Of a stretch of DNA of 64,000 nt, positions 54,716-64,000 are shown one piece after another; position 1 is the stretch's first letter, and every line of letters begins with the position of its first letter. The DNA is from Vicugna pacos. Lineage: Eukaryota > Chordata > Mammalia > Artiodactyla > Camelidae. Under the pieces are notes generated by a model. That model saw only the letters and a list, made by a program, of their open reading frames with translations, did not search any database and was not told the DNA's origin. The stretch is taken from the NCBI RefSeq assembly GCF_048564905.1, contig NC_132992.1, positions 32,598,501 to 32,662,500 of the forward strand, read 5' to 3'. Both the position numbers and the translations under genes were made by a program.

Positions 54716-57235
54716 AAAGAAGGAACTCCCCCACCGGATGTCTTTTATTAATACCCTGGAACTAGATCGGGGTAAATTGCTGGTAACTGTTGAAGGCGAA
54801 TGTTAGGTATCTGCGAGTTTATCTCTTGATGTGCCTGCGTGCATGTGTGCGTACGTGCGTGTGTGTGTACAAAACTTTCAACAATAAAAAGTTTAAAAAA
54901 CAAAGTTGTTCATCCTAGGATTTAAAAAGGTAGATCAGGTCTGAACAGCAGCCCCTAGGGATGTCTCTAGACCCCTGGGGATATCTTTCTCTGAGGAAGA
55001 AGAAAACCTGACACTGGCCACCACAGTCCTTTAGCTGAAAGCCAGTACAACTGGACGTGCAGCTGACGGAGAAAAGCAGAATGTGCGGACAGTTCTCAGC
55101 GTTTCTGACGACTGCTCTGAGGGGACCCGTCCATGTGCAGGGCAGTTGCATTAACAAGGCACTTACGCTCACATTTTGTGGGGACAACAGTGTGAAGTAT
55201 TATTGTCCCCATGCTTATTGCATCATTTATCTCCTTCAAAGCCTAATCCAAACGCTTTGGAATCAGACAGAAAAAAGATTCAAACTGTAACAACGCATTT
55301 TGAGTTTCCACTTCCTCATCTGGAAAAGGAAAAGACCACCTCCTTCCTCGTGGGACTATAAGGAAGCAAGTAACAGGAGGACACAACACCACACAGACAC
55401 ATGGTAGGCGCTCAGTGCTAGCTACTCACTCCTGGCCAGCAAGGCTGGGTCTTACCTTTCGTCATCCCTCGCACTGTGTAGCACGGCGCCTGGGTGACTA
55501 ATTATTTGCTAAACTTTAAAGACAAAAAGGTCCACAGAAGGTAAACAGATAGCAAGTGACAGAACAGGTCTTTGAATCAATACCTTCCGAGCAAGCAAAG
55601 TGCTTTCAGCAGCACCAGGCTGCCTCTCTGGTGGCTTGAAAATTCCACCTGTTTCATCCCACTGACAGAAGTTTTGCGTGAGCTTGAACCCACCCATTAA
55701 TTCAACCTAAGCAAAAAAATTTTTTTTTAGTTCCTCACAAGTCCTCCTCCTTTTTTCTCATTCCCTCATCCAAGATCCTTGTTCTGTGAAGTGTTGTTTT
55801 CTAGCACAGGAAAAATTCATCTTTCATTATTTGTTAAATTTTTTTAATGAAATCAGTAATTGGAACGTTAGATAGCACCCAAATTTGTCTAGACGCCCAG
55901 AACCGCCAAGCCCAGATGGGAGGACAGGTCACAGAGTTTGTACACCAGCTCCCCAGCCCGATAACCCCCAGTGCTGGTTTGCTGAGCCTCCAAAATCCGA
56001 GAGCAGGCCTCTCTGACCTCCCCAACTATTTCAACCATCATAACAAAAATGTTTTGAAGCCTGAGATGAAAGGATGTGATCAAAGGGGGCAAAGGTCTTG
56101 GCTGCTAAGCGAAGAAAACACAAGAGATGGTTTCCATGTGATATGGGGCAGGAAATGTGTGGGCAGAAGGGGTTCAGGGCTGGGCTTCCCGCCACTGCAA
56201 AGAATGGTAGGGAACAGACCATGTACAGTGGCTGTGGCCGATGGCTTCCGGCCCGACAAAAAGAGCACAGAAAATAAAAACAAATCCACCTCATAAAGGT
56301 GTTGAACTAGAGGCTGCAGTAAGTGCTAGGACAGACCTCACTCTGGGTTGTGATACTGACAATCCACTCTTTCAACCTGCTGCACTGGGCGCCCGTGTGT
56401 AAGGCCCAGGGAGAGGCACCATCACAACACAGCCGGCGAGACTGGAAAAGGCATCTAATGAAAAGTCTACCCATCCTGGTTCTGTGCCTCTCATCTACCA
56501 TTCTTTAGCTACTTTAGCTCAAAAAAAAAAAAAAAAAAAACCTAAGACTCAGAAACTCAACTACAGGAGCAGGGTGGGGATGTAACGCATTTTTTTAAAC
56601 TTGAATAGCTCCATAGCTAATTCTTCTGCATAGAGAATTGTGAACCACTGAGCAAGTGAACAGAAGCCTAAAAATGAGTCACTTGTAATGAGCTTTTAAC
56701 TAAATTTAAACTCAAGACTCCAAAATGCTTTTGCCCGATTGCAAATGGTGAAAAGATACACCAAAGATGAATGTTTCCCACTGATAAGTCACTGACTTGG
56801 GTAAATCACCTCTGAGAGAACAGCTAATCCAGTAAGTGGCAGCTTAGTACCCACCCCATGTATCTCAAGATCATTGGCAGACATCAAACAAAATCTGTAC
56901 ATTGAAGGCTCTGAAAATTGTAATGTCTTCCTTGATAAAATTATTATTATTATTCCCAGTTTTCAACCCATCTATAAGTTCAGATGCTTTTCTTATTCAA
57001 AATACTTGTTTTATCTATTGAGACTACAAATAATCCAGAAGCCTCCTGATAAAAGTCACATATCTGTACAAAGAAGTTTCAAAGCATATTAAATTGCTCA
57101 GTCGTAATTTCAGTGAATTAGTATCCTTTGGAATGGCAAACCATGGCCCAAGAACCAACAGCCTGTTTTTGCACATGAAATTTTATTAGAACACTGATGT
57201 GGCCATTCATTTAAAACAGCTTGCTGGCTCCTGAT

Positions 57236-57718
57236 CTAGGGCTATTCTCAAACTTCAGTGTGTCGAAGTTACACGGAGAGCTCATGAACAGAGGTCCCCC
57301 TCCAAGCTTTGTACCAAGTTCCCAGGTAATTGCGAGATGCACCAAAATTGGAGAACCACTTGCTCTAGACGGGTCCTTCTCAAACTTTAACACGCACGAG
57401 TCCCCTGCTGACTGTGTTAAAAGATTCCACTTCAGTAGGGTCCGGAGTGGGGCTAGAAAGTCTCCTTTTCAGGTTAAGATCCTAGGTGATGTCAGTACTG
57501 CTGGTCAGTGGGCTGCACGCTGAGGAGCACGAATCCAGAGCAGTGCTTCTCCAGTTTGGCTGCACGTTCAAATCTCCTGGGTAGCTGTACAAAGTGCAGG
57601 TGCCACCCCTGAAGATTTTTATTTCATTGGTCTGGGGTGTGTCCTGGGCATTGAGACTTCATTTCTAAGTTCCCCAAGTGATTCTAACGTGCAGCCAAGT
57701 TGGAAAACCTCGAGAGCA
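57236..57718. repeat. Three adjacent MER20-like hAT elements
   Basis: Three copies lie end to end (about 57236-57366, 57372-57538 and 57543-57718). Each opens with a TTCTCAAACTT-like end and has internal GATTC(C)ACTTCAGTAGG or GGTCTGGGG-type motifs typical of MER20/MER58 elements. They are non-coding and ancient. Confidence 0.6.
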
Positions 57719-58434
57719 CAACTCGCCATCTCAGGAGTCAGCTACATTTAAACAGAGGAATTCTCACAGCACCCAGGATGGGAAGAGGGCTGCCACCACC
57801 GCACACGTAAATACGCCTAGACTCCAGCCCGCAGAGCTGCTGTTCCACCCAAGCCATGTCACAAACTCTGATCTCAAGTAACCCAATGAGGACCTACCTA
57901 GTGAGGACGGGAACCCCTGAGACAATGGTAAGGACGAAATGAGAGCGCATCTGTCTATGCAGGTGGTTTGGAGAGTAGTGTATGCTGTAAACAAGCACGC
58001 ACACCCCTCACCCCCGCGCCGGCTGCCGGGCTCCCCTTACCCCGTCTCAGAGATACTTATTTCACTTGTCACCACGAAATCACGTTGAAGCAGATATAAA
58101 TGTAGAAGCACACACTTAGTTTAATTTCTAACAAAGTGCTTAATGATGCAGTTCCGGGAATGCATTGTGTCGTAAGAGCGGAACCACCTGCGACAACTGA
58201 AGGATTAGTAGAGGATTGCCCGCTCCGGGGAAGAGACAAAGGACTGTCGGTTCCCAGGGTTGTCATCACTGCCTTTTGTCATTAACTTCAAATACACTTA
58301 ATGAAAACATGGAGGTAGAGTCACAGTTGCAAGTTATCGACTCCTAAAGAGCTGTGCACAGAAGATTGAAGGAAAAAAAGGATTTTAATACCAATAAAGA
58401 ATAAAAACAAAAAACAGAGCCAGAGGCATAGGAA

Positions 58435-58664
58435 GGAGTAGCATGAGTTTTTTAATTTGAAAAGCGAAAAGGTTACACTTAATGCACTTAGTGGAAGGCA
58501 GAGGCTGTGCTAATAAATGCTCGTTACAAAGTCGTTCTGACGGAGAAGCTAGGGAACTGCACACCAAATCAGAGTTGGTAGCAAGTTTAAATCTGAAGAA
58601 AATCCATGTGGCCAACAAACTGCCATCTCAAGAGCTCTTATCCGGGGGAAATCAAAAAGGGAAC
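58435..58664 (-). other. DAD1: DAD1 last exon (3' UTR only)
   Basis: DAD1 is a small membrane subunit of the ER oligosaccharyltransferase. In human and mouse it is the convergent neighbour of TRAC. Read on the minus strand, this exon follows acceptor CTTTCTTTCAG. It contains GGATAAGAGCTCTTGAGATG, CACATGGATTTTCTTCAGAT, CAGCCTCTGCCTTCCACTAA and GTAACCTTTT, all close to the human DAD1 3' UTR as I recall it. Poly(A) signal ATTAAA is the reverse complement of 58451-58456. No coding sequence is in the exon, and no match to the DAD1 C-terminus was found up to 64000, so the coding exons lie past the right edge. The left limit is estimated from the signal. Confidence 0.82.
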
Positions 58665-60820
58665 CTGAAAGAAAGAAGCAGACAGGTAAGAAGACATATC
58701 CAAGGTTTTTTAAAATGTCTTGTGATGCTACAGACAGGATCTCAAATCCTTCCATCTAAATTCTAACCCCACAAACACAGTTACAGGGTTCCCAAATTCT
58801 GGACAGTATTTAAGCCTGGCTAGACCAACCAGAAGAAAGCAAATATTTTTCACGGAACCTTTTACAGAGGCATCCAGAAAAATTAATGTTCAAATTTGAA
58901 TTCCAAGCACACCAAGGCATAACTGACTAGGAACGTCAGGCGTGCGTTCTAACGTCAGCTCTGTAATTAATTAGCTACATGACTTTACATTAGTCACTCT
59001 GACCTCCCCTGCCCAAAAACTCTGACTGAGAGGGTTGCAATTTAGCCTAAAAAGCTTTTCTGGATTTAGAAAGCTTATAAAGCACTAACTTCCGGTTTCG
59101 GGGAGTTGGGGGTGGGGAGACAAGAATTCAAAAGAAAGTAGAGAAAAATTCCCAGTCTCAGATTTGACAAAGGACCGAAACAGAAGAAATAATTGTGTTT
59201 TCATTAAAGGTGAGATTATTTTTGACAAGAAAGAGGTGGAGAATAACTCCAAGAGAAGTAGCCACATTCCTGCCGGAGTCAGGGGGACAAGGGTCTGTAG
59301 CTGGAAGGTGGAGCCCAAGCCCTGCCCTGCAAAACACAGGCTTCCTTTTCTATGTCCGCCCTACGTCCGCCCGGGAGGGCTGCCGACCTGGTGTGCCCCA
59401 ATGCAGCGTGGCCAGAAGGTGGCCCCTTGGCTCTGGGGGCCCCACTGTCTCTGGCTACAAGCAGCCAATTTTCCTGCAGTGCACCGTAAAAACACTACCA
59501 TCTTCTATGTGTGTCATGACTTGAAAAAGGCTGGGAAACACTACCTTTCAGAAGAGCTGGGCTACCCCAGCAGGTAAAAAGTCACCATGTTATTTCGCGT
59601 CTTGGTTCAGGTGACCTGGAGATTCTAGCTTCAGAGTTTAAAGGAAAGATCTTAAACTTCTAGCCAGATTGCTCTTATTTCACTAACAAATGATAGAGAA
59701 ATGCTATATAGCTGCAGACTATTCCTACTTAAGAGGAAAGATGAAAAATATGTAAAACAAAAAGCAAAACCGAGGCGCAAACGCGTCCACAGTGCCAAAA
59801 GAACAAACAGACCTATTAAAATTCCCATCAAATTCCTTAAAGCAAATTCTCTGACAACAGACTATGAACTAATAACACCACATCAGTTCTAATGTCCAAA
59901 GTGAGAGAGGATGAGAACACAGGGACGTTTCAGTGAAGAGCCTTGACACATTTAGAATTATAAAATAAATCCTCTTTTATTAGATAAGTCAAGTTTTGAG
60001 AATATATGATATTAAAACATTTCAATCTAAGACACTGGGACTGGTCCATCCAAAAGGCAAAAAATGACTCATGAGAGTAAGTCTCTTTGATAGTGGTGTT
60101 CAGAAAATTCTATTTACACAGATCTGCTCCCTTCTTTTAAAGCAAAAATATATTTACCAGACAGTATTCTAAAAGCAGAGGTTCAAGGATTCTTTGAAAT
60201 ATTAGCTGAACAAAATTGGACTGTTCGCTGGCTCAGAAGAATGATTTTAACTGTTGACCAGGAGATAAAGGTTTCAGGAAACTGACCAATAAGATTTCCT
60301 CCCCTGATATCAAGACATGCAAAGTTGAAGACACCTACTGAGAAGGGTTAGCATGACTTCTTCTCTATTCACCCAAGCAGGGAAGATAGTGCCACTTGAC
60401 CAGCCTGTTCTCATCATCTTAAGAGAAAGCAAGGGACAACACAAAGAACTGTTAAAAATAATTACTCTCTGTAGAGATACAAAAGAGGATGTCAGACAGG
60501 GTCATTTCTCTTTGGGTCTGTATTCTTCCCAGCACTGTCTCTATTCAGACAGCAGCACTGAGCTCAAATACTGATTTTCCTTCAAATCCACCTCATCCTG
60601 GATCCTGGTCACCCAATTAAAACAGAAATTAGAGACAATGTGAATCAAAGACCATTCTACAGAAACTCTCGGTGCAGAGCACAATGTGAATCCCTACAAT
60701 TTCAGACAGCATGGATTGTGTATTTCTAAAAATGAGAAAAGCTTTAGAGATCAGCTAGTCTAATCCTCTCAGTTTATAGATAAAGATACTGTCACCTAAG
60801 AGTTTGATGATTTGTCCAGA

Positions 60821-61018
60821 GCTGTGCTGTCCAACACCACAGCCACTAGCCACAGGTAACTATTTAAACTTAGTTAAAATTAAATAAAATTTAGAATTCA
60901 GTGCCTCAGTCACTTAGCCACATTTCACATGTTCAATAACTCCATGTGGCTAGTAGCTTTCATTCTGGGCAGTACAAACTTAAGATTTCCACAATGCAAA
61001 GTTCTGTTGGAGAGCACG
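60821..61018. repeat. hAT-Charlie element of the MER5 type
   Basis: The end GCTGTGCTGTCCAACACCAC and opposite end GTTCTGTTGGAGAGCACGGG are inverted relatives. The interior has AGCCACTAGCCACAG and CATGTGGCTAGTAGC. The flanking 8-mers TGTCCAGA and GGTCCAGG could be the target duplication. Confidence 0.75.
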
Positions 61019-63064
61019 GGTCCAGGGTCACCCTGTCTGGAAAAAGTCAGGTCTCCTGATCTGCACTCTCCTCCATTTCTTCCGGATCATATTAAAGATG
61101 ACCAACTTTGCAGAAACATTTTAGATAGCCTGTCTTCATCCTTTATCAACCTCTCCTAGAGAATCAAGTTTAATACTGTTCATGAAAACCTTCTAACAAG
61201 ATGTATATATTCATCATCCAAAAGTCTTTGAATTTAACAGAGAGGAAGCGATATAAACTTTGGAGTCAAAATGTCTGTTATCAAGTTCCCACCCAGTCAC
61301 TTATTAGTTCCAGGCCCTGGACAAGTCAACTTACATTTCACCAGGGTTTAATGACCTCTTGTGCAAAATGGGAATACCACTATCTGCCCACCTCCATCAC
61401 GGGGTGGGCCATGAGGGTCACACGGGTTGACGTGTGTACACATGTATGTGGAGCGTATGTGAGTCTCGCAAGCCTGATCATGTAGTAACCGTAAAACATT
61501 TGACAAATGTTGCCTACTTCTGTAAAAGGCCTTAAACAAACATTGTGCATTTTGTTACAGGCAGTCACACTTTAACTTTCCACCTCCTGTGATGGATGGT
61601 GAAAGTCTGGTAACGGATAAAAAGCAACAATTGAAGAAAAAAAGCAAAAAGGGGGGAAAAAAGCAAAGCTCAACTGAGGATGCACACAAACAGCACAATC
61701 CTTCTCGAACAAGAAGGAATGCTTTCATCAGAGGCTCTAACAGCTGCAAGAGACTCTGATCAACATCCAGGCCAATCCCTTTCCTTGTGCAGATAAGGAA
61801 ACTGGGGCTCAGAGACAAGCCTATTTGTCCACTCAACTAGTTAACACAGCAAGGTCTACAGTGTAGGTCCCCCTCTTTGTAGCCTCACACTCAAGTCCTA
61901 TCCCATGGCCCCACATATGAACTGTTTCCTTGGCTCCTTTCTTCCACAGCACTTCCCACACGTCTTAGTATCCATGGAACTAATGATACAGCTATTTTAT
62001 ACATCATTTTCCTGCAGTTGAGAATGATTTATTCATTCATACACTCAATAAACATGGACCTGTACTAATAAGCAAGCTCTGAGGTCCCAACCCTTAGGGA
62101 ATTTTAAAAGTCCACTGGGAGAGACAGGAAAGTGAATGAATAGCTTCATAATAATGTGGTAAGTGCAGCATTAGGGGCATGCACGCAGACCCTGAGGGCC
62201 CACAGAAGAGGCTCCTGTGCAACCTGGGGGTGGATGACTCGCAGTAGGAACCACCTGAGACTCAGGATGGAGAAGGTAAGACCAGGAGTTACAGCCACAA
62301 TTAACTTCATAAACACAAGTCTACTTAATCATCCTTTTTTTTCCTTTTCTTTTCTTTTTATTTTTGGAGCTTTAAGTGGACCAAATACAAAATAGAGCTC
62401 AGTCATCAATTAGAAAGTCATCAATTATCAGTTTTTTTAAGTAAATAAAATAAGCAGATTCAAGGTTTTAAGACCAGGTAAAGAATTAATCTCACCCTCC
62501 AACCAGGGAAAGGGTGGGGCTGAAAAAAAGATTATGCTGTGCTAATTTAAAATATTTCCTACAAATTTAGAATAGTTCCCTTTTTGAGAACTTATTTGGT
62601 GACTAAACCTACTTCCGTATAAGGTGAAATGTCACAAAGAATATGATATAGTAACTAACCGGCACCCCACCAACAAAAAATTAAAAGATGACTGCCCGTG
62701 GGAGGTCATGTTCAGAGCAAAAATAGGTCTAGAATAAACCAAAAAGGGAGCTCCTGAACTGACAAGAAAAGGAAACAAAAGGTAAATGTGTGGGTCTTCA
62801 TGCACTTGGTCTTCCCTATGTAACCAAATCCTAGAGCCGCTTACAAGGTTACATACCCTTTTGTGCCTAAGTCGACACTGCCCACTTCTGGCCAGAATGT
62901 AAAGCAACCCCCTCCCCCAATATCTATGCCCACTTGGACCTCTGCTGCCCTCCTGTGACTGGAAAGAAATTAGGTTTCATCACAAAGGTATCTGTGGTTT
63001 CTTCCCCCAAACTCAGCTTCTGCTATGCTTTGTAGTACATGCTCTCAGCAATGAAATGTAGAAG

Positions 63065-63081
63065 CCACTAGGTGGCAGTAG
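63065..63081 (+). promoter_or_regulatory. CTCF-like motif in the DAD1 intron
   Basis: CCACTAGGTGGCAGTAG matches the CTCF core very well. A weaker candidate in the opposite sense lies about 120 bp upstream (CTGCTGCCCTCCTGTGAC, 62943-62960). It may mark the boundary between the T-cell-specific TCR-alpha domain and the ubiquitously active DAD1 gene; that role is inference. Confidence 0.6.
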
Positions 63082-64000
63082 AGCCTAAGGAATAGCATTT
63101 AGATTCCCCTTTAGAGGAAATTTTCTAGATTACCACAGTGCTTTACTGATGAATTCGAAAAGCCAACAGCAACTGCTTGTTTGTAAATAGTACAGTTTAC
63201 CAGGGTTATGTTCTGCCCAGGCCAGAAGCCCCCTTGTCCAGCCAGGATTAAACACTGAATTTTTAAAGACCTGTGGGAGAGCAGCCTCCACTATGAAAAC
63301 AAAGCAACACTAACAGGGCTTCAGCACCAGCTTGCGGCAGTCTCCCCCAGGCTGAGCACACTTCCAGGCTCAGGGCTGTCCCTTCGTCAAAGCCCCATTC
63401 ACTTTTCCCTCTGATCCAGGGCCCACGTCATCAGGACCTTTCCTTCCCAAACTGTGACCCAAGGTAGCTATGTCCCCCCTTTTCTCCATTTCCCTTCAGA
63501 ATGCCTGAGACAGGCTGACATTTTCTGAAAAAAATTTCAGAAGGAGACATGCAAAAACAAAACAGGAAATATTTACAGACAGCATTTTAATTTTTAAGTA
63601 TTCAAATCTACTGAACTTCTGTAGCATACATTCCCCCAAAACAGATTTACTACCACCGAGGTGCCAAATGCTGATCACCATTTCAGGTGTGCATGGCTTC
63701 TCCCGACTCAGAAGCTCACTAGGAGCATTTTTCACTTTTGCATTTTCATTTTTATGATCATCTAAAACAACATGATGTGTCTACTCGACCACCGGGATAG
63801 CCACCCTCCAAGCAGTGCTGCCAACCGGACAGCTTCTACCACAGGTTTCTCACACGGCCATCTTTGGGCATGTTTTCAGGAGACTGTAGAAGTTTGAAGC
63901 GTGGAAAAGATAGTGTTAACAGATCTAGGTTTGACATTAGTCCTTGCCAAACAAAACTGCCGTGAATTTCAAGCCTTTCCAGATTTGGGACTGGAGAGGG

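Larger units (their letters stand above)
51501..58434. other. Enhancer to DAD1 interval
   Basis: No gene was recognised in 6.9 kb. Besides the elements listed separately there are MIRs at about 52328-52440 and 55250-55425, a TG-rich stretch at about 54836-54870, and an A-run at 56521-56540. The locus-control region of TCR-alpha/DAD1 is known to have further DNase-sensitive sites in this interval, but I cannot point to their motifs with confidence. Confidence 0.5.
58665..64000. other. DAD1 last intron (partial)
   Basis: Intron on the minus strand if the exon call is right. It holds MIRs at about 58920-59040, 61245-61400 and 61770-61880, a MER5-type element and a CTCF-like motif, listed separately. 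No exon was recognised; open frames up to 137 codons have no domain. Confidence 0.6.

Noticed and set aside
59164-59577. 137-codon open frame in the DAD1 intron
   Set aside because: No domain, no splice context, and not similar to any part of DAD1.
58665-64000. DAD1 coding exons
   Set aside because: I looked on the minus strand for the conserved C-terminus (HLVVMNFVG and stop) and found no match. The coding exons must lie beyond the window.
1-64000. CRISPR arrays, operons, prophage or other prokaryotic systems
   Set aside because: Gene structure, introns, SINEs and MIRs show mammalian DNA. No spaced repeats of CRISPR form were seen.

Overview
The window is the 3' half of a mammalian T-cell receptor alpha/delta locus. 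It is read entirely on the + strand through the J-alpha array and the constant gene, and ends in the 3' untranslated exon of the convergent neighbour DAD1. The host is most likely a camelid. Six tRNA-derived SINEs of the camelid Vic-1 type (A box like TAGCTCAGTGGTAGAG, tail CCTCCATTAAA), several with clean target-site duplications, are scattered through the window, together with 5'-truncated L1 copies carrying the artiodactyl 3' end. The exact species cannot be read from the sequence.

Layout. Positions 74-39850 hold 37 J-alpha segments, TRAJ37 to TRAJ1, in the same order as in human. Each is named by peptide similarity to its human counterpart and by order. All but TRAJ19 have a recognisable 12-bp-spacer recombination signal (nonamer, 12 bp, heptamer ending GTG), an open frame with F/W-G-x-G, and a splice donor. 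TRAJ19 is dead. TRAJ14 is intact but uses a GC donor. No other protein gene was recognised between the segments, only MIR, L2, L1, SINE and simple-sequence DNA.

Positions 43545-47635 hold TRAC: an Ig-domain exon, a short connecting-peptide exon, a transmembrane exon carrying the stop codon, and an untranslated fourth exon. A tiny L1 tail with its own AATAAA sits at the old poly(A) site. About 3.7 kb downstream, at 51280-51500, is the T-cell receptor alpha enhancer core (CRE-like, TCF/LEF, RUNX and ETS sites in the known order). A CTCF-like motif lies 0.85 kb beyond it and another near 63070. The minus-strand exon at 58435-58664 matches the DAD1 3' UTR; the DAD1 coding exons lie beyond the right edge.

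How it works together. RAG joins a V-alpha segment (off the left edge) to one of the J segments through the 12-RSSs. The J donor is then spliced to TRAC exon 1 over up to 43 kb, and the enhancer near 51.4 kb drives J-alpha and TRAC transcription. TRAJ18 (invariant NKT) and TRAJ33 (MAIT) keep nearly all of their signature residues, so the J-encoded half of both innate-like receptors is present in this genome.
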